DNA of 44,915 bases from Candidatus Nanopelagicales bacterium. GTDB lineage: Bacteria; Actinomycetota; Actinomycetes; S36-B12. The stretch spans positions 1 to 44,915 of the forward strand of contig JAFMCP010000007.1 of the NCBI GenBank assembly GCA_017857705.1. Direction: 5' to 3'. The notes beneath the pieces were generated by a model. The model did no database searches. It saw nothing but the letters and a program-made list of their open reading frames with translations, and was not told the DNA's origin. Positions 1-8,405 of the stretch are shown here, piece after piece. Each line of letters begins with the position of its first letter. Position 1 is the first letter of the stretch. The position numbers were made by a program, and so were the translations under genes.

Positions 1-1297
1 AATCTGCCCAAATCACGATGACCCCCATGGCCAACAGCACACCGGCGACCACGTAGGCGACGGGAAGCAGCCGGGCCGTGTCAACCGGTCCCGGGTCGGG
101 CTTTCCCGTAAATCGAGCCCACTTGCGCTTGGTTCCTTCATATAACGCTCCGGCCACATGCCCACCATCTAGTGGCAAAACAGGGATCAAATTAAACAGG
201 AAGAGGAAAAGATTTAATGATGCTGCCAACCCAAGAAATGTGGCAACTTTGGACGTGATCGGGGAGTCCATGCTCGCAATCTCTCCACCAAGTCGACTCG
301 CGCCAACCACGGAGACAGGACCGTCCAAGGCCCTTTCTTGGCCACCAATTAGAGTCTCGCTCACCAACTCGTAGAGCCGAATGGGTAATGAAATTAAGGC
401 CTCGACCGATCGAACCGTGATGTCCCACATGAAACCTGGCACAGTTGATATTGATTGCCGAACATATTCAAATGTCGGACGCAATCCTAAAAAACCCACG
501 GTTTGGCTATCACCGGTTTCAGCACCGTTTTGATCATAAATGGGGCGCGTGACTTCAGCGACCGCAAGGGGAAGTGAAAGTTGGCCTTCACCTCGGTTGA
601 CAACGAGGGTGGTCTCAACATTTGGGTTAACCATGATCCAGTCGGTCACACTTTCCCACGTGGTCGCGCTTTGATTGCCAATCGAAACAATTTCGTCACC
701 GGCCTGTAACCCTGCCTGGGCAGCTGGGGTTGCCACGGTTCCCTCCGGGCAAATACCGGATGGCAGAGAGTCACCCGTGGGTTGCAGCATCGTTGGCGTG
801 CAAGGCACAACCGCGGCCACTGTCAGAGAGGGCTGCGGCAAACCAATTCCCACCAATACGATCGTGAATAAAAAGAATGCTAGAAATAGGTTCATGATCG
901 GACCACCGAGCATGATGATTACTCTCTTATGAACAGGTAACTTGTAAAACAAACGATTTTCGTCACCCGGAAGCATCTCGTCAAAAGAGGCTTCCCTAGC
1001 TTGGGCGACCAAAGTTGCGAACCGGCCAGTCGACATGGAGCGGGGTCGACCATCGGGATCATTCTTCGCTGGTGGGAGCATACCTACCATTCGAATGTAT
1101 CCACCTAAGGGAATTGCCTTGATTCCATAACGCGTTTCGCCACGCACCGTTGACCAGATCGTTGGACCGAATCCCACCATGTAGTCAGGAACACGAAGCC
1201 CAAATTTCTTGGCGGGGACAAGGTGACCCACTTCATGTAGTGCAATAGAAAGCCCAATGAGCAATGCAAAGAGCACAATTCCAATTACTTCAAGCAT
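1..1297 (-). CDS. rseP: RseP-type site-2 intramembrane metalloprotease, 3' end cut by window edge
   Basis: Zinc intramembrane protease of family M50B; relatives cleave membrane-anchored anti-sigma factors inside the membrane. The ATG at 1297 follows a strong GGGAG ribosome site five bases upstream. The first transmembrane segment carries the zinc motif HEVGH (H21, E22, H25). A segment reading KAIPLGGYIRM follows, then a PDZ-like middle region. The second catalytic motif, LPLDGGH, is encoded at about 160-180, and a last hydrophobic segment runs off the left edge. About 432 codons are visible without a stop, close to the normal family length, so little is missing. It lies 77 bp downstream of dxr on the same strand, the usual actinobacterial order. 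Family assignment is firm; the substrate is unknown. Confidence 0.95.
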   Translation of the reverse strand, partial: MLEVIGIVLFALLIGLSIALHEVGHLVPAKKFGLRVPDYMVGFGPTIWSTVRGETRYGIKAIPLGGYIRMVGMLPPAKNDPDGRPRSMSTGRFATLVAQAREASFDEMLPGDENRLFYKLPVHKRVIIMLGGPIMNLFLAFFLFTIVLVGIGLPQPSLTVAAVVPCTPTMLQPTGDSLPSGICPEGTVATPAAQAGLQAGDEIVSIGNQSATTWESVTDWIMVNPNVETTLVVNRGEGQLSLPLAVAEVTRPIYDQNGAETGDSQTVGFLGLRPTFEYVRQSISTVPGFMWDITVRSVEALISLPIRLYELVSETLIGGQERALDGPVSVVGASRLGGEIASMDSPITSKVATFLGLAASLNLFLFLFNLIPVLPLDGGHVAGALYEGTKRKWARFTGKPDPGPVDTARLLPVAYVVAGVLLAMGVIVIWAD

Positions 1298-1374
1298 GCT
1301 CACTCCCTTCCCTTCTCAATAATGCAATCCCAAACTCAGCGAGGCCGCTTCACGACACCGGTTCAATGAACTAA

Positions 1375-2643
1375 TCAGCCACCACGGCGTTGCTCCCGCG
1401 CCCACGTATCAGCAGCTAGGACGTCTTCCAGTGTAAGCACGTTCCCTGACACATAGGAAGCTCCCGGCCCTCCTTGGCTTGACCCAGCCAAATGCAATTC
1501 CAAGATCCGCTCGATATGGGCCACAATTGAGGTAAAGGAAATCTCACCTGCCAAGAATGCAGCAACGGCGCTCTCATTGGCCGCATTGAAGACGGCCGGT
1601 GCCGACCCACCAGCTTCCCCCGCCACCCTGGCAAGCCCAACTGCGGGGAACACGTCTTCGTCTAATGGCATGAATTCCCACGTTGCCGCACTGCTCCAAT
1701 CACACGCAGGGGCGATATTTGCCACCCGGAATATCTCTTGACCAGCCGACAAACCCCAAGCGATCGGGATTCTCATATCCGGTGGACTCGCTTGAGCGAT
1801 CGTCGAACCGTCCACAAACTCCACCATTGAATGGACCACCGACTGCGGGTGAACCGTAACTTCAATGTCATTAAAAGCAATATCAAATAATAGGTGAGCT
1901 TCGATAACTTCTAAACCCTTATTCACCAAAGTTGCGGAGTTGATCGTGACCAGTGGGCCCATCTTCCAAGTGGGGTGTTTAAGCGCATCGGCAATACTTA
2001 CTTGCTCCAACTCTGATGCGCTTTTGCCGCGAAATGGACCACCGCTGGCCGTGATAATCAGTTTTCGAACTTCGGACATTTTGCCTGAAAGTAAACATTG
2101 AGCAATTGCTGAATGCTCAGAGTCAACTGGGATTATTTGGCTAGGAAGCGCAATATTCTTGACCAGATCCCCTCCAATAATGAGGGATTCTTTGTTCGCA
2201 AGGGCTAATTTATTTCCTGCTCTTAGAGTCGCCAATGTGGCTTCAAGCCCTGCTGCGCCCGCGATTGCATTAAGCACAATGTCCGCTTCCATCCGAGCCA
2301 ATTGCTCGGGGGCATCGGGCCCGATTACCAGTTCGGGGAGCCTGTGCTCCCCTTGGGAAAATCCACGATCTTGAGCCCCTGCGAGTAGATGCATCTGTAC
2401 ATCTTGGGCACAGGTTCCCAAGGTCACACCAATGACTTCCACGTCAAAATCAAGGGCTGCCTGAGCTAATGCTTGAGCATTAGCACCTGTTGCGCACAGT
2501 CCGACAACTGTGAAACGATCTGGATTGCGCGCAATGATGTCCAGGGCTTGAACTCCAATTGAGCCTGTGCTACCCAGGATCACGACGCGAATGGGACGAA
2601 TTGGCCGAATTGGCCAAATTGGCTCTGTACGGGGCTTACTCAC
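1375..2643 (-). CDS. dxr: 1-deoxy-D-xylulose 5-phosphate reductoisomerase (DXR)
   Basis: Converts deoxyxylulose 5-phosphate to methylerythritol 4-phosphate with NADPH, the first committed step of the MEP isoprenoid pathway. Seen: the NADPH-binding GSTGSIG motif near residue 25, NKESLIIGG, DSEHSAI, ASGGPFRG, HPTWKMG, NKGLEVIEAHLLF and HPQSVVHS, all in the expected order; 422 residues. The N-terminus is about 20 residues longer than usual and contains a PIR-PIR-PIR repeat made by a 9-bp tandem repeat. The start is GTG at 2643. No Shine-Dalgarno is visible, but a TAAACT box sits six bases upstream, suggesting a leaderless mRNA. It is divergent from gabT and followed by rseP. Confidence 0.96.
   Translation of the reverse strand: MSKPRTEPIWPIRPIRPIRVVILGSTGSIGVQALDIIARNPDRFTVVGLCATGANAQALAQAALDFDVEVIGVTLGTCAQDVQMHLLAGAQDRGFSQGEHRLPELVIGPDAPEQLARMEADIVLNAIAGAAGLEATLATLRAGNKLALANKESLIIGGDLVKNIALPSQIIPVDSEHSAIAQCLLSGKMSEVRKLIITASGGPFRGKSASELEQVSIADALKHPTWKMGPLVTINSATLVNKGLEVIEAHLLFDIAFNDIEVTVHPQSVVHSMVEFVDGSTIAQASPPDMRIPIAWGLSAGQEIFRVANIAPACDWSSAATWEFMPLDEDVFPAVGLARVAGEAGGSAPAVFNAANESAVAAFLAGEISFTSIVAHIERILELHLAGSSQGGPGASYVSGNVLTLEDVLAADTWAREQRRGG
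2598..2624 (-). repeat. 9-bp tandem repeat in the 5' end of dxr
   Basis: Three head-to-tail copies of a 9-mer (plus-strand gaattggcc, gaattggcc, aaattggct), with a partial fourth on the low-coordinate side. They encode the Pro-Ile-Arg repeats ahead of the DXR Rossmann motif. The unit is a multiple of three, so copy-number change would keep the frame. Confidence 0.85.
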
Positions 2644-2649
2644 TGCAAC

Positions 2650-2655
2650 AGTTTA
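2650..2655 (-). promoter_or_regulatory. Putative -10 box of dxr (leaderless start)
   Basis: TAAACT on the minus strand, then the 6-nt spacer GTTGCA, then the GTG start. This TANNNT geometry is known from actinobacterial leaderless promoters, where transcription begins at or next to the start codon. I see no -35 consensus. The spacer is identical to that in front of the acyl-CoA dehydrogenase at 26399. Confidence 0.5.
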
Positions 2656-2739
2656 GAAGGTCATCAATCTCACGGACGTGGATTCACCCCTATGCTGGGA
2701 GTTTAGTGTTGAAAGCAACCACCGATCAGAGGAAATTCA

Positions 2740-4089
2740 ATGACAATCGCCGCCGAACGAGTAATCAATGGAGTTGTTCAAGAGCGTAATTTGGTCACTG
2801 AATTACCTGGTCCTCGCTCGCTGGCACTTTTGGCCCGTAAAGAGAACTCGGTCTCCTCAGGTGTCGGTATTGGTCTCCCCGTTTTTATTACCAAGGCCGG
2901 CGGCGGAATCCTCGTGGACGCGGACGGCAACTCACTAATTGATATGGGCTCAGGTATCGCGGTTACCACCGTTGGTAACGCGAATCCCGAAGTTGCGAGT
3001 CGAGTTTCAGCGCAGGTCGCTAACTTCACGCACACCTGCTTCATGGTCACTCCTTATGAAGGCTATGTGGAAGTGTGTGAGGTACTTAACCGACTCACCC
3101 CTGGTGACCATGAAAAGCGCAGTGCACTGTTCAACTCAGGAGCCGAGGCTGTAGAAAATGCGGTAAAAATCGCACGGGCCTTCACCGGAAGACAAGCTGT
3201 TGTTGTTGTTGAACACGGTTACCACGGACGAACAAATCTCACCATGGGCATGACCGCGAAGAACATGCCATATAAGCATTCATTTGGCCCATTCGCCCCA
3301 GAAATTTACCGAGTTCCTGTCTCCTACCCATTCCACGATGGTCCTCACGGTGGCGCCGAAGTGGCTGCCTGGGCCATCTCTCGCATGGAGAAAGAGATTG
3401 GTGCAACGAATATTGCAGCAATTGTGATTGAACCAATTTTGGGTGAAGGTGGATTTATTGTCCCCGCCCCCGGATACTTCAAAGCCGTTGCAGATTACGC
3501 ACAGGAAAATGGAATTGTTTTTGTGGCCGATGAGATCCAGTCCGGCTTCGCTCGCACAGGTGATTGGTTTGCGAGTGAATTCGAGGGTGTCGTCCCCGAC
3601 TTGATCACCACAGCGAAGGGGATTGCTGGTGGAATGCCACTAGCCGCTGTGACTGGCCGTGCCGAAATCATGGACTGCGTTCACGCAGGTGGACTGGGTG
3701 GCACCTACGGCGGTAATCCTGTTGCCTGCGCGGCTGCTCTTGGGTCCATGGCGTGGATGCAAGAGAACGATGCCCGTCAAATCGCCAAAGACATTGAAGC
3801 GATCATGTTGCCGCGATTAACGGCGATGCAAGTCAATCACCCGACTATCGGTGATATCCGTGGTCGGGGCGCAATGATTGCTATTGAGCTAGTCAAGCCG
3901 GGCACCATGGAACCCGATGCAGCTAGAACGGTCGCCCTGAACAAGTACTGCCACCAGCACGGAGTAGTGACACTGACCGCAGGAACCTACGGCAATGTAT
4001 TTAGATTCCTACCTCCACTGACGATTCCGATCCCGCTTTTAGAAGAAGCCCTTGGCATTCTCGAAGCAGCATTTGAAGCAACTGCCTAA
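2740..4089 (+). CDS. gabT: 4-aminobutyrate aminotransferase (GABA transaminase)
   Basis: PLP-dependent class III (omega) aminotransferase, 449 residues, closest by eye to actinobacterial GabT. It transfers the amino group of GABA to 2-oxoglutarate, giving succinate semialdehyde; relatives also accept 5-aminovalerate or beta-alanine. Seen: NSGAEAVENAVKIAR, cofactor aspartate in FVADEIQSGF (D264), PLP lysine in TTAKGIAGGMP (K293), and the GGTYGGNPVACAAAL segment. An AGAGGAAA ribosome site precedes the ATG. It is a single plus-strand gene divergent from dxr and convergent with the agmatinase. It would take the GABA made by the putrescine genes at 19921-23373. No succinate-semialdehyde dehydrogenase is next to it. 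Confidence 0.92.
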   Translation: MTIAAERVINGVVQERNLVTELPGPRSLALLARKENSVSSGVGIGLPVFITKAGGGILVDADGNSLIDMGSGIAVTTVGNANPEVASRVSAQVANFTHTCFMVTPYEGYVEVCEVLNRLTPGDHEKRSALFNSGAEAVENAVKIARAFTGRQAVVVVEHGYHGRTNLTMGMTAKNMPYKHSFGPFAPEIYRVPVSYPFHDGPHGGAEVAAWAISRMEKEIGATNIAAIVIEPILGEGGFIVPAPGYFKAVADYAQENGIVFVADEIQSGFARTGDWFASEFEGVVPDLITTAKGIAGGMPLAAVTGRAEIMDCVHAGGLGGTYGGNPVACAAALGSMAWMQENDARQIAKDIEAIMLPRLTAMQVNHPTIGDIRGRGAMIAIELVKPGTMEPDAARTVALNKYCHQHGVVTLTAGTYGNVFRFLPPLTIPIPLLEEALGILEAAFEATA

Positions 4090-4122
4090 CCGGATAATTA
4101 GATTTACTCTCCCGGAATCCGG
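4090..4122. terminator. Possible bidirectional terminator, gabT / agmatinase
   Basis: CCGGAT (4090-4095) and ATCCGG (4117-4122) form a 6-bp inverted repeat with a 21-nt loop across the 14-bp convergent gap and the last codons of the agmatinase. There is no U-tract. It could act on both strands, but the stem is short. Confidence 0.3.
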
Positions 4123-5129
4123 CCGGCTAACAGTGGCTGCGCAGGATCCCACGTCGTTCCATCTCGCTGATCCTTACGACGCCGAGCAATGGCACTGAGC
4201 GCCTCCAACACGACGCGATTACCTAAAAGTGCCGTGATGTCCGCGTGGTCAAATGGTGGAGAAACCTCAACAATATCCATGCCGACGACTGGAAGTTCAT
4301 AACAAATCCTACGAACCGCGTCGAGTAATTCCCGCGCACTGAGACCACCGGGTTCAGGTGTACCTGTCCCTGGAGCATGCCCCGGGTCGCACACATCGAT
4401 GTCAACACTGAGGAAAATCCCATCACAGTCATCCATCGCAATTTCAAAGGCCTCTGTCAAACACTCATTGAGTCCGCGGGTCACGATCTCCGTCATCTCA
4501 TAGGAGCGCATTCCTTGCTCTGCCATCCAGTCCAGAGTTTCCGGTTCGGGCCAATAACCCCGTAGGCCAATTTGTAGGAAGCGATCTCCGCGCACAGCGC
4601 CTGATTCGATCAATCTACGCATTGGCTGACCATGTCCAATTAGTGAACCAAAGGTGATGTCACCGGTGTCTGCGTGGGCATCAAAATGAATAACCGCGAT
4701 TCTTCCCCAACCGTGGGCGCGAGCCACACCCGTCGCATCGGGCCATGTAATCGTGTGATCACCACCAAGCACAATTGGGATTGCTCCGGTCCTAGCAATT
4801 TTCTCAATCTCGACTTCGAGGTCAGCACATGAGCGAGCCGCGTCACCGCTGTACAACTCGACATCACCTGCATCAACAACTTTCACATCCTTCAAACCAT
4901 CGACCCGCATTGCAAGTGACGGCCGACTGCCGTCGTGCTCGAGGTAGCACGCCGCTCGTAACGCTTGTGGGCCAAAGCGCGCACCCGCCCGGAATGACGT
5001 TCCGCCGTCAAACGGTGCACCGACTATGACGACATCGGCGTCGGTATAACTGGCAAGCTCACCAAGATCACACTCGGGCACTCCCAAAAAGGTGTAATTG
5101 GGTCCAAATTGGCTGCCATATCTCGTCAT
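4104..5129 (-). CDS. speB: Agmatinase-family ureohydrolase
   Basis: Binuclear manganese ureohydrolase (arginase/agmatinase fold), 341 residues. Agmatinase splits agmatine to putrescine and urea. Metal ligands are all visible: H125 in GGDHT, D150, H152 and D154 in DAHAD, and D243 and D245 in SVDIDVCDPG followed by HAPGTGTPEPGG. It is the last gene of the potDABC / FAD oxidase run, 15 bp after the oxidase stop. The polyamine context supports agmatinase, but guanidinobutyrase, guanidinopropionase and related guanidino hydrolases share all these motifs and cannot be excluded. The gap holds no strong ribosome site. A TAGGTT box lies six bases before the ATG, so an extra internal leaderless start is possible. 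Confidence 0.85.
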   Translation of the reverse strand: MTRYGSQFGPNYTFLGVPECDLGELASYTDADVVIVGAPFDGGTSFRAGARFGPQALRAACYLEHDGSRPSLAMRVDGLKDVKVVDAGDVELYSGDAARSCADLEVEIEKIARTGAIPIVLGGDHTITWPDATGVARAHGWGRIAVIHFDAHADTGDITFGSLIGHGQPMRRLIESGAVRGDRFLQIGLRGYWPEPETLDWMAEQGMRSYEMTEIVTRGLNECLTEAFEIAMDDCDGIFLSVDIDVCDPGHAPGTGTPEPGGLSARELLDAVRRICYELPVVGMDIVEVSPPFDHADITALLGNRVVLEALSAIARRRKDQRDGTTWDPAQPLLAGRIPGE

Positions 5130-5144
5130 GTTCTCAACCTACTC

Positions 5145-6557
5145 TCAGGAATCGAAGCCAAGGCCAAGCGAGTCAAGTAGACGCAACCACAGGTTACGCT
5201 TTCCATTTTCTCGATCCGCCTTCTGCAACGATTTGGTGGTCCACGCAATTACCCAGCTACGAAATGGTTCTGGTGGAAAGGGTAACGGCTTTGTCCTGAC
5301 CATTCGTAATTTTGTTCGTGGTGTTTCCCGCCCCTGCAGGAGGTCGAGTGACGTAAGCGCCGCAAAGCGTGATGCTCCCACGCCAAGACCGGTAAAACCA
5401 GCAACGTAAACAGTTTTGCCCCCGTGTGCTTTACCCCAGAAGGCACTAAACCGAGAACAAGTATCAATCGCGCCGCCCCAACCATGTGTGAAGTTGACCT
5501 CCGCGAGCTGCGGAAATGTCTGCACAAAGTGGTCAGCTAGTCGAGCGAAGGAGTCTGGATCTGTGTCAAACTCCGGCTTAACGCCTGCTTTGCCATGGTA
5601 GTGCGCGTCATAGCCACCAAAAAGGATCCGGCCATCCTCGGTAATTCGGTAGTAGTGAAATTGATTGCCACTATCACCTACGCCCTCTCGATTGAGCCAG
5701 CCAATTGACTTCCGTTGCTCAGAAGTCAGCGGTTCAGTGACCAAGACGTAGTCGTACACGGGCACTATCAGGTGTTTGAGTCTTTTCAGTAGCGGCGGAT
5801 ATGCATTCGTTGCCAAAACAACTAGACGCCCCGAAACCCAATGAGCGCCAACTTTAGCCCTGACCAAGGTTCCAGAGTCCTGTAACTCAATCACCTTCGA
5901 GTGTTCAAAAATCTTTACACCCATCCGTTCAAGTTCTCGGGCCAATCCCCAGGCCAACCGGGCCGGATCCACAACGGCCACCTGTGGGTCAAAAAGTGCC
6001 CCCTGGTAGATCGGCGAATCAATCCGTGCTCGAATCTCTTCTGCGGTGAAGTATTGAGCGCTCACACCCAGTTTGTTCATTTCACTATGTACCTGTTGCA
6101 ACTCGTCCGCCTGGTATTCCTGCGTCGCTACATCTATTTCACCCGAGACAAGCCAGTCACACTTAATGTCCAACTGGCTGATTCGGTCACCCATTTCCTC
6201 AAGATTCTGTGATCCCATTCGCAGGAGTTCGGTCATTTCTTCTGGCCAACGTGACAGACCATTGCTAAATCCGTGAGTCAGCGAAGCCGACACAAAACCG
6301 CCATTTCGGCCGGTAGCTCCACATGCGATCCGATCACCCTCTAGAACAACAATCTTCCAGTTCGGATTCTCGATCGCCGCTTCAAGAGCTGACCAAAGCC
6401 CGGTGAAACCAGCCCCAATGACAACAAGGTCCACTTCAATATCTTGATTGACGGGTGACTTGGCTGACGGACGTTCTGGATTGTCCAGCCAGAAACTTTC
6501 ATGCAGTAACGACTGAGTCTTGCTATACCCATTGTGTGACGGCGTTGCAGTAAACAT
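5145..6557 (-). CDS. FAD-dependent amine/amino-acid oxidase (DAO family, PuuB-like)
   Basis: 470-residue flavoprotein of the glycine/D-amino-acid oxidase group. It shows the dinucleotide motif VVIGAGFTGLW (G48, G50, G53), an acidic strand end (VVLEGDR), the GATGRNGGFVS segment typical of PuuB-like enzymes, and a C-terminal GFTGLGVGASRFAA motif. Its place between potC and the agmatinase implies oxidation of an imported polyamine or a derivative. Known PuuB acts on gamma-glutamylputrescine, but no puuA (gamma-glutamylputrescine synthetase) or puuD is visible, so the substrate is open. The ATG has a GTAAGGA ribosome site. A 113-bp gap after potC contains repeats that may regulate it. A second, diverged member is at 24047. 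Confidence 0.85.
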   Translation of the reverse strand: MFTATPSHNGYSKTQSLLHESFWLDNPERPSAKSPVNQDIEVDLVVIGAGFTGLWSALEAAIENPNWKIVVLEGDRIACGATGRNGGFVSASLTHGFSNGLSRWPEEMTELLRMGSQNLEEMGDRISQLDIKCDWLVSGEIDVATQEYQADELQQVHSEMNKLGVSAQYFTAEEIRARIDSPIYQGALFDPQVAVVDPARLAWGLARELERMGVKIFEHSKVIELQDSGTLVRAKVGAHWVSGRLVVLATNAYPPLLKRLKHLIVPVYDYVLVTEPLTSEQRKSIGWLNREGVGDSGNQFHYYRITEDGRILFGGYDAHYHGKAGVKPEFDTDPDSFARLADHFVQTFPQLAEVNFTHGWGGAIDTCSRFSAFWGKAHGGKTVYVAGFTGLGVGASRFAALTSLDLLQGRETPRTKLRMVRTKPLPFPPEPFRSWVIAWTTKSLQKADRENGKRNLWLRLLDSLGLGFDS

Positions 6558-6565
6558 GCGGGTCC

Positions 6566-6585
6566 TTACGTCGAAGTTAACGTAA
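6566..6585. promoter_or_regulatory. Inverted repeat upstream of the PuuB-like oxidase
   Basis: TTACGT and ACGTAA, perfect 6-bp arms separated by 8 nt, just upstream of the ribosome site of the oxidase at 6557. The size and spacing suit a dimeric repressor operator. The regulator is unknown. Confidence 0.4.
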
Positions 6586-6625
6586 TGAGCCAGACCGAGC
6601 GCCTGACTTTCCCACCAATCCCTTC

Positions 6626-6643
6626 ACAAACTTTACAAACTTG
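6626..6643. repeat. Direct repeat in the potC / oxidase gap
   Basis: Two adjacent 9-mers, acaaacttt and acaaacttg (8 of 9 identical), in the 113-bp gap between potC and the downstream oxidase. They could be a tandem protein-binding site; no known motif is recognised. Confidence 0.35.
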
Positions 6644-6670
6644 GTTCGGTCCTGCAATTCGTATTCAAGA

Positions 6671-7513
6671 TTAACTTTTCGGGAGCAACGCGTCAATAGT
6701 TGCCGGATTTTGAGAAATCTCATTGGCCAGTGCTTTGCGCCTGCGGCTCCCAATGAACTGACTAATCAGGACTATTAGCAGCGCGACCACGAACACAAGA
6801 GTCGCCAAGGCGTTGACCTGCACCGGGATCCCTCGCTGAGCCGCTCCCCAGATGTAAATGGGGAAAGTCACGACTGTGCCTGCATTAAAGAAACTGATGA
6901 TGAAGTCGTCGAATGAAAGCGCAAAGCCCAGCAGTGCTGCTCCCGCAATTCCTGGTGCAACCAGCGGCAGGGTCACATAGCGAAATGCTGCCCTGGGTCC
7001 GGCATAAAGGTCACGTGCGGCTTCCTCGAGCCTTGGATCCATTCCCTGTAAACGAGCCTTCACGGTTACAACAACGAAGGAAATTATGAACATGATGTGC
7101 GCAATAACAATGGTGATTTCCCCCAAAGGAAAACGCAAGTTAAGAAACAACGCAAGAAGACTCGCCCCCATCACGACTTCTGGTGTGGCCATAGGAAGAA
7201 AAATCAAGAGGTTGGTCGACGAGCGGCCGCGGAATCGGTATCGAACTAAGGCAAACGCAATCATCGTTCCCAATACCGTAGCGACCAGTGTTGAAACTAT
7301 GCCAATACGAACACTAATCATGAACGAATCACAAACCCCTGGCACACCGCAAATGTTGGTCCAACCATCTAGTGAAAATCGATTCCAGCTGGTGTTGTAC
7401 TTACCCTCAGGCTTATTAAAACTCAAAACGGCAACGACAGCTATGGGGATGAACAGATAAACTAAAACCAAAACAGCTACGACCCCAAGTAAGTGACGAC
7501 GAATCCAGCGCAT
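6671..7513 (-). CDS. potC: Spermidine/putrescine ABC transporter permease PotC
   Basis: Inner-membrane permease, 280 residues, with about six hydrophobic segments. The EAA loop that docks the ATPase reads EEAARDLYAGPRAAFRYVTLPLVAPGIAGAALLGFALSFDDF; the SFDDFIISFF stretch is typical of PotC. It starts one base inside the potB stop codon (TAATG), so the two are translationally coupled, and it forms the heterodimeric channel with PotB. Potassium- or iron-type permeases lack this SFDDF pattern, so the polyamine assignment is good. Confidence 0.92.
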   Translation of the reverse strand: MRWIRRHLLGVVAVLVLVYLFIPIAVVAVLSFNKPEGKYNTSWNRFSLDGWTNICGVPGVCDSFMISVRIGIVSTLVATVLGTMIAFALVRYRFRGRSSTNLLIFLPMATPEVVMGASLLALFLNLRFPLGEITIVIAHIMFIISFVVVTVKARLQGMDPRLEEAARDLYAGPRAAFRYVTLPLVAPGIAGAALLGFALSFDDFIISFFNAGTVVTFPIYIWGAAQRGIPVQVNALATLVFVVALLIVLISQFIGSRRRKALANEISQNPATIDALLPKS

Positions 7514-8403
7514 TAGACCAAATCCTCCGTTCCAGCTCGACGTATATATATGAACACCAACGACAAAATCGCCAGCATTAACACGAACGAAAGTGCGCTT
7601 GCAGTTGGGTAGTCTCGGAACTGAATGAAATTCGTTTGAATTACGTTACCTATCATGCGGTCTTGGGTGGAACCCAGTAACGCGGCATTGATGTAATCAC
7701 CCGTTGCAGGAATAAACGTCAACAGTGTTCCAGCAACCACTCCCGGCAGTGAGAGTGGCCATGTGATTCTGCGGAATGTTGTAAATGCGGATGCATAGAG
7801 GTCATTAGATGCTTCCATCAATCGCGGATCGATTCTTTCAAGGGCAGCATAGAGCGGTAAAATCATAAATGGAAGAAAGTTATACGTCAGCCCAGCAATG
7901 ACAGCTATTCCCGTGTTAAGAATTCGATCATCGGGTAATAAATGCAGGTAATTAAAAAATGATGTTATGAATCCTTCATCTGAGAGGATCGTTTTCCAGG
8001 CGTAGGTTCTCAACAAGAAAGACGCAAACGAAGGTGCGATAACGAGGACGAGCATTAGTGCCCGCCAACGACCGGCCTTAAATGCAATGAAATAGGCCAA
8101 TGGATAAGCAATAAGGAGTGCAAGGGCGGTGGCGATTCCTGCATAGACAAAAGAGCGAAGAAATTGTGGCCAATATTCGGTCAACGCATCAGAGTAATTG
8201 CTAATTTGAAATGCAGGAACATACTGCCCTGATTGCCCCTCGACGGGAGCTTGCAAGCTGGTCAGAAACAAAGTTACAAACGGTATAGCGAAGAAGATAG
8301 CTAGCCAGGTCATACCTGGAATTAATAGAAAATACCCTGTACGCGACTTTCTCTGAGCAACAACACCACTAGTGGTACCCGTCGAAGGGAGGACCGCAAC
8401 CAC
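7513..8403 (-). CDS. potB: Spermidine/putrescine ABC transporter permease PotB
   Basis: Second permease of the polyamine importer, 296 residues from the chosen start. It has about six membrane segments and the EAA loop MEASNDLYASAFTTFRRITWPLSLPGVVAGTLLTFIPATGDY; the PATGDYINAALLG stretch is a PotB hallmark. I chose the GTG at 8403, not the longer open frame starting at 8490, because AAGGAG lies seven bases upstream inside the potA tail and the longer version would overlap potA by 85 bp with a low-complexity N-terminus. It begins three bases after the potA stop codon and overlaps potC by one base. Confidence 0.92.
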   Translation of the reverse strand: MVAVLPSTGTTSGVVAQRKSRTGYFLLIPGMTWLAIFFAIPFVTLFLTSLQAPVEGQSGQYVPAFQISNYSDALTEYWPQFLRSFVYAGIATALALLIAYPLAYFIAFKAGRWRALMLVLVIAPSFASFLLRTYAWKTILSDEGFITSFFNYLHLLPDDRILNTGIAVIAGLTYNFLPFMILPLYAALERIDPRLMEASNDLYASAFTTFRRITWPLSLPGVVAGTLLTFIPATGDYINAALLGSTQDRMIGNVIQTNFIQFRDYPTASALSFVLMLAILSLVFIYIRRAGTEDLV

Positions 8404-8405
8404 GT

